A DNA stretch of 64,000 nucleotides, taken from JBBBNV01 sp037137075 (GTDB taxonomy: Bacteria; Bacillota; Bacilli; Paenibacillales; NBRC-103111). The position numbers were made by a program, and so were the translations under genes. Position 1 is the stretch's first letter; every line of letters starts with the position of its first letter. The notes under the pieces were generated by a model that had not been told where the DNA came from, ran no database searches, and saw only the letters and a list, made by a program, of their open reading frames with translations. The stretch is from NCBI RefSeq assembly GCF_037137075.1, contig NZ_JBBBNV010000011.1, forward strand, positions 62,001 through 126,000. The letters run 5' to 3'. Of the stretch, positions 33,560-41,830 are shown in pieces.

Positions 33560-34735
33560 TCAGCCGAACAGCCCCTCGAATTCAGAGGCAGACGGCCCGA
33601 TGGCTTCATGAATATAACGAAGTCCTGTATACCTGTCGCGAAGCTGATGCGCCTCCCGCAGCGCTTGTCCGGCCAGGCTCTCCGAGATGCCCAGCTCCGC
33701 GATCGTGGACGGGCCGCCGCAAAGCTTCAGCATGCTGGCAAGCTGTTCCGGCTCAGGCAGCCGAGCATAAACGCTCAGCGCGGGCGTCTCCTCGGCTCGG
33801 AGGGCCAGCCTGCGATACACCTGCGCCAGCAGTACAGAAGCAACCCCGACCTTGGCGCCATGCAGAAGCTGCGGCCGCTCCTCCTTCAGGCATTCCATCT
33901 CCCACATATGCGACAAATGGTGCTCTCCGCCGGAAGCCGGGCGCGAATGGCCGATAAGCATCATCGACAGTCCGGAGCGAAGCAGCGCATCGAACAATAT
34001 CGCAATCCCTTGTTTACCGCCGCGGGCAATTTCGTCCACCTTCTCAACACAGGCATTCAATGCCTGCTCCGTTACTTCATAGGCCAGCTGACTGAACGGC
34101 TCTGCACCCAGCAGCCGGGACAGCTGCCAGTCCGCAAGTGAGGTATATTTGCCAAGCATATCGCCGAAACCGGCGGCAGTTAGCCGCCTCGGTGCCTGGA
34201 CCAAAATGTCGAGATCCGCAAAAATCGCTTCCGGCGCCATACACGGCACCGTTTGCTTGAAGCGTCTCACAATCATCGGCGCACCCGTAGAGGCGTAGCC
34301 GTCCACAGAAGCCGCTGTCGGGATCGAAACAAACCGTTTGCCCGTCTTATAGCAGACGAATCGGACAATATCGTGAATGGTGCCGGAGCCTACAGCAATG
34401 ATAGCCTGTGTCGCTTCCGATACAGCAAGCATAGCTTGAACAACAGCCGCCTCATCTGCAATAACATCGCCGTTCCGGTCCTCGGAGATAAGGCATACCT
34501 CATAGGCTACGCCTGCTTGCTCCAGAGCCGCGCAAAGCTCTTCTCCCGCCGCCTGAAGCGTGTTCTTGTCCGCCGTCACGACCACCCGCTCCAGCCCCTG
34601 CGCCTGCATATAGCGGGCCGCACGCTCCAAGGCGCCATCACCAATGTCACAATACAGATCCAGCTTCCGGTTCTGACCGCTTTGATCCGCTGCCGCCTGT
34701 TCATTGAGGTGCGCAATAAACCTATTGATATCCAT
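33560..34735 (-). CDS. araM: sn-glycerol-1-phosphate dehydrogenase
   Basis: A 391-residue AraM/EgsA-type dehydrogenase that reduces dihydroxyacetone phosphate to glycerol-1-phosphate. It has IIAVGSGTIHDIVRF (NAD-binding), PTAASVDGYAS, and metal ligands in the DGYAS, GHSRPASGGEHHLSH and LLHGAKVG segments. In Bacillus, G1P feeds heptaprenylglyceryl phosphate ether lipids. The ATG at 34735 after GGGGGAG is preferred over a 48-base upstream extension. The next gene upstream on this strand is the GH28 enzyme, separated by a terminator, so it is its own unit. Confidence 0.92.
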   Translation of the reverse strand: MDINRFIAHLNEQAAADQSGQNRKLDLYCDIGDGALERAARYMQAQGLERVVVTADKNTLQAAGEELCAALEQAGVAYEVCLISEDRNGDVIADEAAVVQAMLAVSEATQAIIAVGSGTIHDIVRFVCYKTGKRFVSIPTAASVDGYASTGAPMIVRRFKQTVPCMAPEAIFADLDILVQAPRRLTAAGFGDMLGKYTSLADWQLSRLLGAEPFSQLAYEVTEQALNACVEKVDEIARGGKQGIAILFDALLRSGLSMMLIGHSRPASGGEHHLSHMWEMECLKEERPQLLHGAKVGVASVLLAQVYRRLALRAEETPALSVYARLPEPEQLASMLKLCGGPSTIAELGISESLAGQALREAHQLRDRYTGLRYIHEAIGPSASEFEGLFG

Positions 34736-34795
34736 TCGCTCTCCCCCTCTTGAAAAAGTTGAAGCCCTCATTTTCGTCTTCACTCCGCAATCGTG

Positions 34796-34839
34796 AAAAA
34801 AGCGCCGGATACCGCAAATGGCTTCGCGTATCCCGGCGC
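34796..34839 (-). terminator. Rho-independent terminator after the GH28 gene
   Basis: GCGCCGG-ATAC pairs with GTATC-CCGGCGC (one bulged base) and is followed by TTTTTT on the minus strand, 14 bases past the GH28 stop. Confidence 0.8.
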
Positions 34840-34852
34840 ATCTGAAATTGGA

Positions 34853-36451
34853 TTAGCTGTGTGCTTGAAGCGCAACGGCTTCCGGGCCGACTTCGCTTGC
34901 AATCACTGCCTGCCCGCTGCGCAGCGGCTGTGTGCCTTCAAAGCGGATTCGAGCAGACTTGGCGCCGCTCACCTTCAGCACCGCGTCGCTCGCCGCAGCG
35001 AATTCGATGCCTCGAACATCGATATCACGGCTGTTATGAACGAACACCGCCGGTCCGCCGGACGCAATCACCTTCACATCCTCCAGAGTGACCTGCAGGC
35101 CATCGGTGCAGCCGATGCCGCGTTTGGCGAACAGCTGCACGCGCTTGAGATGAATTTGCTGAATCGGCATTTCCGGCAACCCCTTCAGATGAACCGCCTG
35201 CTCCGCACCGGAGCAAACCGTATCCTGAATGTAAATGTGCTCAAAACGCGGCGTCTCCTCCGATACCGGCAATTCCATCTCCGGATCGTTAGCCTTTTCA
35301 TAAAACATATCGAACGTAATTGCTTCCTTGGCAATATCCTTCATCCGGATGCCCCGGATATAGATGTGCTCGACAAGGCCGCCGCGGCCCCGCGTGCTCT
35401 TGAAGCGCAGACCTACATCCGTACCGATGAAGGTACACTCCTCAACTATAATATTGCGGACTCCGCCCGACATTTCGCTGCCGATAACGAAGCCTCCATG
35501 ACCATGATACACGATGCAATCGCGAATCGTAACATATTCGCAAGGCTTGCCGAGCCGGCGGCCGTCTTGATCCTTGCCGGATTTCATGCAGATCGCATCG
35601 TCGCCCACGTCAAAGGTCGAGCGTTCAACAAGAACATACTTGCAGGACTCCAGATCAATACCGTCTCCGTTTTGCGAGAACCATGGGTTGCGGACGGTAA
35701 TGTCCCGTACCGTGACATGCTCGCATACCCACGGATGCAGGCACCAGCTTGGCGAATTTTGGAACGTAGGACCCTCAAGCAGCACACGGCGGCAGCCGCG
35801 TAAATTAAGCAGCACCGGACGCAGGAAATCACGGTATGGCGCATAATCGTCCGGGTTATAATTTCCGGATTGCTGCAAAGCGTTCACATGCTTCGTACCG
35901 AGTAGTGCGCCTTCAGACGGCCACCACATGTTCCGGGATTCATTGAGAACGCCTCCAGCTTCCGTAAGCGCCTTCCACTGCATGTCCGTCATCTTGAACT
36001 GCTTGACCGGCCGCCAAGCTTCCCCGGACCCGTCAAAAATGCCCTGTCCCGTAATCGCAACATCTTCCAGGTTCTCTCCATAAATTTGTGCGATGCAGCG
36101 CACTGCTTCCAAACCTTCCCAGTTCGTATGCAGCAGCGGATAATCCTCGAAATTACGGCTGAATACAATGAGTGCTCCCGCTTCGGTATGCAGACGAATC
36201 CGGCTTTGCATCAGAATAGGACCTGTCAGCCACAAGCCGGCAGGAATAACGACCGTTCCTCCGCCTTGACCGGCGCAGGCCTCAATTGCTGCATGAATTG
36301 CTGCCGTATTCAACGTTTCCCCGTCCGGAACAGCGCCATAATCAACAATGCTTACTTTATAATCAGGGATGCGCGGTGTTTCAACAACCGGCATTTCAAA
36401 TGGAATATTCCATGCCCAATCCTGTGTAGTACTCGGCGTAGTGATGTTCAT
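34853..36451 (-). CDS. GH28-family (polygalacturonase-like) glycoside hydrolase
   Basis: A 532-residue right-handed beta-helix enzyme. GH28 catalytic motifs are seen as QNGDGIDLES (Asp), VGDDAICMKSG (Asp-Asp), GHGGFVIGSEMSGG (His-Gly) and GLRFKSTRGRGG (the R-x-K substrate site). There is no signal peptide, so it would act on pectic oligomers in the cytoplasm, as many Firmicute GH28 proteins do. The frame extends 66 bases upstream, but ATG 36451 after GGGAGG is preferred. No pectin-uptake genes adjoin it. Confidence 0.9.
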   Translation of the reverse strand: MNITTPSTTQDWAWNIPFEMPVVETPRIPDYKVSIVDYGAVPDGETLNTAAIHAAIEACAGQGGGTVVIPAGLWLTGPILMQSRIRLHTEAGALIVFSRNFEDYPLLHTNWEGLEAVRCIAQIYGENLEDVAITGQGIFDGSGEAWRPVKQFKMTDMQWKALTEAGGVLNESRNMWWPSEGALLGTKHVNALQQSGNYNPDDYAPYRDFLRPVLLNLRGCRRVLLEGPTFQNSPSWCLHPWVCEHVTVRDITVRNPWFSQNGDGIDLESCKYVLVERSTFDVGDDAICMKSGKDQDGRRLGKPCEYVTIRDCIVYHGHGGFVIGSEMSGGVRNIIVEECTFIGTDVGLRFKSTRGRGGLVEHIYIRGIRMKDIAKEAITFDMFYEKANDPEMELPVSEETPRFEHIYIQDTVCSGAEQAVHLKGLPEMPIQQIHLKRVQLFAKRGIGCTDGLQVTLEDVKVIASGGPAVFVHNSRDIDVRGIEFAAASDAVLKVSGAKSARIRFEGTQPLRSGQAVIASEVGPEAVALQAHS

Positions 36452-36546
36452 TCTATTCTCTCTTCCTCCCTTATTGGCTCCACTCGCCACTATACCAGCA
36501 ACAAGCCTCCCGGGCAATAATCATTACATCATGACTTTTGGCGGGA

Positions 36547-37068
36547 CTATAGCAGCCAGCCCTCAGGCATAGAGCCCTCCTCCAGCGCAAATTCATAGTC
36601 TTCAATATCGAACACCTGGACAGGCACCTCGGCCTGAATAATTTTCTCCATCAACTCCGTTTGATCCGTGAGCAGCGGTGTTTTTTGATGCAGCGCCAGC
36701 AGCAGCTGTTCCGTTTCAATCGGGTCGAACTGCTCCCCGTACTGCGCATTTTCCACCACATTGACAATCAGCAGTGAAACGTCATTGTTGATTGGAAACG
36801 GGGCGCTTTTTTGCCAAGGGCCGACCAAGGCCCGCTCCAGCTTTTTCTTATTAAACGGGTCTGTAAAATACTGAATCAGTTCACCGATTTTTTGTTTCAC
36901 GTGAACATCCTCGTGTGAATCCGGCATCACCGGCTCTCCGCCTTCCAGCATTTCATAGAGCTCCAGGATGGTAGAATACGGAATAACATATTCTACCGGG
37001 CGGTTCGGAGCTAACAGCTGCCCGTAGATGGCCAGCATGACGGCTTCAATGACAAATCGCCGGCTCAT
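36547..37068 (-). CDS. Unrecognised cytoplasmic protein
   Basis: A 173-residue acidic protein starting MSRRFVIEAVML, with no membrane segment or signal. Parts of note are an N-terminal helix (EAVMLAIYGQLL), KKKLERALVGPWQKSAPFP in the middle and an acidic C terminus (DIEDYEFALEEG). I do not recognise a family. ATG 37068 has GGGAGGG at 8 bases, so it is probably translated. It is transcribed divergently from the metallophosphoesterase gene. Confidence 0.75.
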   Translation of the reverse strand: MSRRFVIEAVMLAIYGQLLAPNRPVEYVIPYSTILELYEMLEGGEPVMPDSHEDVHVKQKIGELIQYFTDPFNKKKLERALVGPWQKSAPFPINNDVSLLIVNVVENAQYGEQFDPIETEQLLLALHQKTPLLTDQTELMEKIIQAEVPVQVFDIEDYEFALEEGSMPEGWLL

Positions 37069-37219
37069 GATGCAATCCCTCCCCATTCCACCTTATACTT
37101 GATCCTATTTGCATTATAAGCCAGCCCCCGCAAATAAGAAAGGGGAAGGTCATTCGACCTCACTACCGGAGTATGATAAAATAAAAATTACCAATTGCAT
37201 TGCAAATGAGGTGCTCTGA

Positions 37220-38089
37220 TTGTCCAATCTGTCCCGCTCAATGACCCGCCGTTCATTTCTCAAACACGGCTTCGGACTGGCAGCCGGCCTTTTTGCCACA
37301 GGAGGAAGCACCTACGCCTACTCCCGCTTTATTGAGCCCGGGTGGATCGAAATTGCCCGCATGGAGCTGGCTTGTCCCCGCCTTCCCGAGGCGTTCAACG
37401 GCGTCCGCCTCCTCCACTTTAGCGACCTGCATATCGGCTTCCATTTTGACATGAAGGATCTGCAGTCCGTCGTCGGCCAAATAAACTCCCTGAAGCCGGA
37501 TCTCGTCTGCTTTACCGGCGATCTATACGATTATGCCCTCAGCAGCAACGAGGAATGCGGGCAGCATTTATCCGCGATTCAGGCGCCTCTCGGCAAGTTC
37601 GCGGTTTTCGGAAACCATGATTATTACAAGGACTACCGCAAGATCGCAGCTATTTTTCAAGCAGGGGACTTTACTCTGCTGAAGAACAGCAGCACCCGGG
37701 TAGAGTATCAGGACCATATGATGCAGGTGGCCGGCGTAGATGACATGTGGAGCGGCAAGCCGAATTTGGCTAAAGCCCTGGATGCCTTGAACCCGGATGC
37801 CTTTACGTTATTGCTGTCCCATGCCCCGGATTTTGCCGATATCGCTGCCGAGTCCTATGTAGATGTGCAATTATCCGGCCACAGCCACGGCGGACAGGTC
37901 CGGCTGCCCGGTTTGGGAGCCGTAGTAACCCCGGATTTCGGCCGCAAATATGTCATGGGACTTTACAAGCTCAACAATAACCGGCTCCAAGTGTATACCA
38001 ATCGCGGAATCGGCTGCTCCAATTTGCCCATCCGCCTGTTTTGCCGCCCGGAGCTGACGTTAATCACGCTGCGCTCCGCACCATCATGA
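37220..38089 (+). CDS. Tat-exported metallophosphoesterase
   Basis: A 289-residue calcineurin-like phosphoesterase. The N terminus has a twin-arginine signal (TRRSFLK, then a hydrophobic stretch). Metal-binding motifs follow in order: FSDLHIG, CFTGDLYD, VFGNHDYY, LSHAPDF and SGHSHGGQV. This is the YkuE/YaeI subgroup, thought to act on lipid- or wall-linked phosphates at the membrane surface. The start is TTG after GAGGTG. Confidence 0.9.
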   Translation: MSNLSRSMTRRSFLKHGFGLAAGLFATGGSTYAYSRFIEPGWIEIARMELACPRLPEAFNGVRLLHFSDLHIGFHFDMKDLQSVVGQINSLKPDLVCFTGDLYDYALSSNEECGQHLSAIQAPLGKFAVFGNHDYYKDYRKIAAIFQAGDFTLLKNSSTRVEYQDHMMQVAGVDDMWSGKPNLAKALDALNPDAFTLLLSHAPDFADIAAESYVDVQLSGHSHGGQVRLPGLGAVVTPDFGRKYVMGLYKLNNNRLQVYTNRGIGCSNLPIRLFCRPELTLITLRSAPS

Positions 38090-38112
38090 AGCGAAACCGA
38101 TGATGGTGTTCT

Positions 38113-38163
38113 AAAAAAGACGGATTCACGAGCCGGGACAACCGGTGCGAATCCGTCTTTTTT
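38113..38163. terminator. Bidirectional terminator
   Basis: GACGGATTC (38119-38127) and GAATCCGTC (38149-38157), flanked by AAAAAA and TTTTTT, between the convergent metallophosphoesterase and ricA genes. Confidence 0.9.
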
Positions 38164-38177
38164 GCTTGGCCTGCTCT

Positions 38178-38657
38178 TTATTCTCCGTATCCGGAAGCTC
38201 CGGGAGCCTCCACCGCATCTGTGGATACATTGATTTTTTCTGATACATTTTCCTTGATGACGTTAATGATTAACTGCAATAAATAATTCACATCGTCCTG
38301 AGCCTGCTTGAACTGGTTCACGACAGGAAAGCTGTCCAGCTGATCCTGCAGCTGCTCAAGCTCCGCTTCGATTTTGGCAACCATTTGCGGATTTTTGAAT
38401 GTAGTCTCGAAAGCAACGATTTCCTTTTGCTTCTTCTTGATTTCCTTAATCAGCTCCTGGACATCCTGATGCTTCGTTACCAGGCTTTCCGCCTTTTTAT
38501 AAAATTCTACCTCTGCCGATGTAGAAATCAAATTCGCCAGTTCTTTGGTTTTGTCCATGATATCTTCACGAATGACCAGCTCGCTGATGTGGAACTGGGG
38601 AATCGCACATTTGCTGTCATGATCGTGATGATCATGATCATGATGATGCTCTGACAT
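38178..38657 (-). CDS. ricA: RicA/YmcA-like regulator of the YlbF family with His/Asp-rich head
   Basis: A 159-residue protein whose residues about 35-140 match the YlbF/YmcA family (all-helical; FYKKAESLVTKHQDVQEL, FPVVNQFKQAQDDVNYLLQL). In Bacillus, RicA works with RicF and RicT in an Fe-S complex that aids RNase Y and development. As there, the gene follows miaB; rny is about 7 kb away in the same direction. The unusual part is the first 17 residues, MSEHHHDHDHHDHDSKC, a metal-binding-looking tail absent from the Bacillus subtilis protein as I remember it. Confidence 0.85.
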   Translation of the reverse strand: MSEHHHDHDHHDHDSKCAIPQFHISELVIREDIMDKTKELANLISTSAEVEFYKKAESLVTKHQDVQELIKEIKKKQKEIVAFETTFKNPQMVAKIEAELEQLQDQLDSFPVVNQFKQAQDDVNYLLQLIINVIKENVSEKINVSTDAVEAPGASGYGE

Positions 38658-38689
38658 ATAATCTCTCCTTGTGCCTTATAAGGCCATGC

Positions 38690-40177
38690 TTATCCTGCTT
38701 GAACCTGGGCGGACTCTTCAATGAGCTCCCCTTTTAAATACCAGGTCAGCGTATCCACAATTTTAACCTGAACAAACTGGCCAATCAAGTGCTGTCCCCC
38801 CTCGAAGTGAACAAGCTTGTTCGTCCGGCTGCGGCCGGACAGCATCTCGGGGTTGTTCTTGCTTTCGCCTTCAACCAGCAGCTCGATAACTTGGCCCTGA
38901 AGCTCTCTGTTGCGCTTGAAGCTAATCTCATTAAGCGCTTCATTCAAGCGGTGCAGGCGCGCTTTCTTCACCTCTGGCGGCACGTTATCCTCCATCCCCG
39001 CAGCAGGTGTGCCTTCGCGCGGAGAATAAATGAAGGTATACGCCGAATCGAATTCAACCGCCTGTACAAGGCTCATCGTGTCTTCGAACTGTTCGTCCGT
39101 TTCCCCAGGGAAGCCGACAATAATATCCGTTGTCAGCACGACATCCGGAATAGCAGCTTTAATTTTGCCGACCAGCTCCAGGTACTGCTCCCGGTTATAT
39201 TTGCGGCTCATTCGTTTGAGCACCTCCGTGCTGCCGGACTGCACCGGAAGATGGATGTGCTCTACCAGGTTGCCCCGTTTGGCCAGCACTTCAATCAAGT
39301 GATCGTCGAAATCACGCGGGTGGGAGGTCGTAAATCGCAGTCTCGGGATATCAATCTTGTTCAGGTCGTCCATCAAGTCCCCGAAGCGATAATCCAGCCC
39401 GTCCAGGTCTTTGCCGTATGCATTTACGTTTTGGCCCAGCAGCGTAATCTCCTTGAAGCCTTGACGCGCCAGCTCGCGAACCTCGGCAATCACGTCCTGT
39501 GGCATCCGGCTGCGTTCTTTACCGCGCGTATACGGTACAATACAGTACGTACAGAACTTGTCACAGCCGTACATAATGTTCACCCATGCCTTGATGCCTT
39601 CCCGCTTCTTAGGCAAATTCTCAATGATATCGCCTTCCTTGGACCATACCTCGACAACCATTTCCTTGCTGAAGAACGATTCGCGCAGGAGCTCCGGCAG
39701 CCGGTGAATGTTATGCGTACCAAAAATCATATCAACGAACGCATGCTTCTGCATAATCCGGTTTACGACGGACTCTTCCTGCGACATACAGCCGCAAACT
39801 CCGAGCACCAGGGAAGGCTTCTCCAGCTTCAGGTGCTTCAAATGCCCCAGCTCTCCGAATACCTTATCCTCCGCATTTTCACGGATGGCACAGGTGTTGA
39901 GCAAGATCACATCGGCCTGCTGCTTATCTTCCGTGGACTGGTAGCCCATCTCCTCGAGCAAGCCCTTCATAACCTCGGTATCGTGCTCGTTCATTTGACA
40001 GCCGTAGGTGCGAATCATGTAAAATTTCCCCTCGCCAAAGGTTCGCAGCTCCGGCGGAATCGCAGACTCATAACGAACCTCCACCTCAGCCTTGCCGCGT
40101 TTCTTGGCATCGACCAAAGATGGAGGCTGGAAATATATCGAGTAATCCTTTTCTTTCTTGTCGGATGTTTTGATCAT
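38690..40177 (-). CDS. miaB: tRNA-2-methylthio-N6-dimethylallyladenosine synthase
   Basis: A 495-residue radical-SAM methylthiotransferase. The N-terminal cluster domain has TYGCQMNEHDTE and GVCGCMSQEE; the radical-SAM site is CDKFCTYC (C-x3-C-x2-C); a TRAM domain ends the protein. It adds the methylthio group to i6A37 of tRNA. The extra N-terminal 60 residues are normal for Bacillus-type MiaB (YmcB). ricA follows after 32 bases. A long open frame on the other strand is a shadow. Confidence 0.96.
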   Translation of the reverse strand: MIKTSDKKEKDYSIYFQPPSLVDAKKRGKAEVEVRYESAIPPELRTFGEGKFYMIRTYGCQMNEHDTEVMKGLLEEMGYQSTEDKQQADVILLNTCAIRENAEDKVFGELGHLKHLKLEKPSLVLGVCGCMSQEESVVNRIMQKHAFVDMIFGTHNIHRLPELLRESFFSKEMVVEVWSKEGDIIENLPKKREGIKAWVNIMYGCDKFCTYCIVPYTRGKERSRMPQDVIAEVRELARQGFKEITLLGQNVNAYGKDLDGLDYRFGDLMDDLNKIDIPRLRFTTSHPRDFDDHLIEVLAKRGNLVEHIHLPVQSGSTEVLKRMSRKYNREQYLELVGKIKAAIPDVVLTTDIIVGFPGETDEQFEDTMSLVQAVEFDSAYTFIYSPREGTPAAGMEDNVPPEVKKARLHRLNEALNEISFKRNRELQGQVIELLVEGESKNNPEMLSGRSRTNKLVHFEGGQHLIGQFVQVKIVDTLTWYLKGELIEESAQVQAG

Positions 40178-40262
40178 GGTTTTGATGTCCTTTCTGTGTA
40201 AAACAGTACATGGATCATCTTATTATACCATTCTTTCACCCGCTGTGACAAAACAAAATGTG

Positions 40263-40835
40263 TTAAACTTCCAGAATCTCCGCCGTATCGCCGTTTTTGA
40301 TGCCGGCCGCATTTGCTTCATCAGTGTCGATATGCATATCCAGCGCATACTGATCCGAAACCCGTGCCAGCACCTGATCAAAAATAAGACCGCGCTCGCC
40401 GCCTACCTTCACCCGCAGCAGCTGCTTGTCTTGAATTCCCCACTTTTGCGCATCGCTGGTGTGGAAATGGATATGGCGGGCTGCCACAATTACACCCTCC
40501 GTCAGCTCAACACGGCCTTTTGGCCCTTCAATCACAATTCCCGGTGTCCCGGCGATTTGTCCGGATTCACGAACCGGAGCATTCACACCCACGGAAAAAG
40601 CATCGGTCCGCGAAATTTCCAGCTGCGTACTGCCTCTGGCCGGACCCAAAATGCGGACCTTGTCAAACTTCCCTTTTGTACCGATTACAGCTACCGTCTC
40701 TTCCGCGGCGAACTGCCCCGGCTGTGACAGCTCCTTCATTACTTTGAGCTCATAGCCCGGTCCAAACAATACTTCAATATGTTCAGGAGATAAGTGAATA
40801 TGACGTGCTGATACACCAACTGGTACAGTTTTCAT
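40263..40835 (-). CDS. pduL: Phosphate propanoyltransferase-like phosphotransacylase PduL
   Basis: A 190-residue PduL-family protein that exchanges an acyl group between CoA and phosphate. The two metal-binding histidine motifs are SARHIHLS near residue 10 and AARHIHFH in the second half. No microcompartment genes are nearby and no encapsulation peptide is seen, so it is likely a cytosolic phosphotransacetylase in place of Pta. It has its own promoter and lies downstream of korAB, whose product could be acyl-CoA. The start follows GGAGGG. Confidence 0.9.
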   Translation of the reverse strand: MKTVPVGVSARHIHLSPEHIEVLFGPGYELKVMKELSQPGQFAAEETVAVIGTKGKFDKVRILGPARGSTQLEISRTDAFSVGVNAPVRESGQIAGTPGIVIEGPKGRVELTEGVIVAARHIHFHTSDAQKWGIQDKQLLRVKVGGERGLIFDQVLARVSDQYALDMHIDTDEANAAGIKNGDTAEILEV

Positions 40836-40882
40836 CGCAAACCCTCCATATGTATGTTCTGTCTGATAGGAATTACAAGTCT

Positions 40883-40912
40883 AGTATACTCGTTAATGTA
40901 GCGTAAGCGCAA
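40883..40912 (-). promoter_or_regulatory. Likely SigA promoter of pduL
   Basis: TTGCGC, 18 bases, TATACT on the minus strand, about 50 bases before the pduL ATG; its -35 touches the korB terminator. Confidence 0.5.
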
Positions 40913-40948
40913 AAAAAGACATGTGAGCTTCCTCACACGTCTTTTTCT
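40911..40948 (-). terminator. Rho-independent terminator after korB
   Basis: AAGAC-A-TGTGAG pairs with CTCACA-C-GTCTT around a four-base loop, followed by TTTTTTT on the minus strand. Confidence 0.85.
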
Positions 40949-40960
40949 TAAACGGAACGA

Positions 40961-41830
40961 TTATTTAAATTCAGCAACCAGCTTTTCGAAGTCAGCCTGC
41001 GACAGCTCGAGGCTTTGTTTCGCCAGGCCTTCTTCTTTGAAGCCGGGTACCATGGACTCGTACGATTGCTTTTCTTTATTTTGATAGATGATACCGGTAA
41101 GCATGCTGTTATGCTCCATCAGCTTGGTCATCGCCATTACTTTGTCGGACGGATCATAGCCTTCGATTTCATCCAAATCTACGATGTTTTCTTTGAACCA
41201 CTCGTAGGTGTTCGTTTTGTTGAAGGTTACACATGGGCTGAACACGTTAATCAGCGAGAAGCCTTTGTGCTTCATGCCTTCTTCGATAATTGTCGTCATT
41301 TGCTTCAGGTTGGACGAGAACGTTTGGGCAACGAAGGTTGCTCCAACCGCAAGCGCCATCTCCAGAGGAGCAATCGCCGATTCAATCGAGCCTTGCGGAG
41401 AATATTTGTTATTGATGAAGCCCTGCGCACTGCGCGGGGAGTTTTGACCTTTGGTCAAGCCGTAGATTTGGTTATCCATAACGATGTAGGTCACATCAAT
41501 GTTACGGCGAATCGCATGGACAGTATGTCCCATCCCGATTGCGAATCCGTCGCCGTCACCGCCGGAAGCGATAACCGTCAGCTCGCGGTTAGCCATCTTG
41601 AGGCCTTGCGCGATTGGCAGCGAACGGCCGTGAATGCCGTGGAACCCGTAGCAGTTAATATAACCGGAAATACGTCCGGAGCAGCCGATACCAGAAACAA
41701 TTGCAAGATCGTGAGGCTCTAGGCCTACGTTTGCCGCGGAGCGCTGAATTGCAGCCTGAACAGCAAAGTCTCCACAGCCGGGGCACCAGTTCGGCTTTAC
41801 GTTATTACGGAAATCTTTTAATGTTGCCAT
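40961..41830 (-). CDS. korB: 2-oxoacid:ferredoxin oxidoreductase, beta subunit
   Basis: A 289-residue thiamine-diphosphate-binding beta subunit. It has NWCPGCGDF at the N terminus, the TPP motif GGDGDGFAIGMGH followed by DNQIYGLTKGQ, and the KorB-type second half. With the fused gamma-alpha subunit it oxidatively decarboxylates a 2-oxoacid (2-oxoglutarate, pyruvate or a branched-chain oxoacid) to acyl-CoA with reduced ferredoxin. Cysteines for an internal Fe-S cluster are WCPGCG plus later ones. ATG 41830 overlaps korA by 13 bases. Confidence 0.93.
   Translation of the reverse strand: MATLKDFRNNVKPNWCPGCGDFAVQAAIQRSAANVGLEPHDLAIVSGIGCSGRISGYINCYGFHGIHGRSLPIAQGLKMANRELTVIASGGDGDGFAIGMGHTVHAIRRNIDVTYIVMDNQIYGLTKGQNSPRSAQGFINNKYSPQGSIESAIAPLEMALAVGATFVAQTFSSNLKQMTTIIEEGMKHKGFSLINVFSPCVTFNKTNTYEWFKENIVDLDEIEGYDPSDKVMAMTKLMEHNSMLTGIIYQNKEKQSYESMVPGFKEEGLAKQSLELSQADFEKLVAEFK

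Noticed and set aside
38789..40201. A 470-codon open frame antisense to miaB.
   Set aside because: A shadow of a well-conserved gene; no family resemblance or ribosome site.
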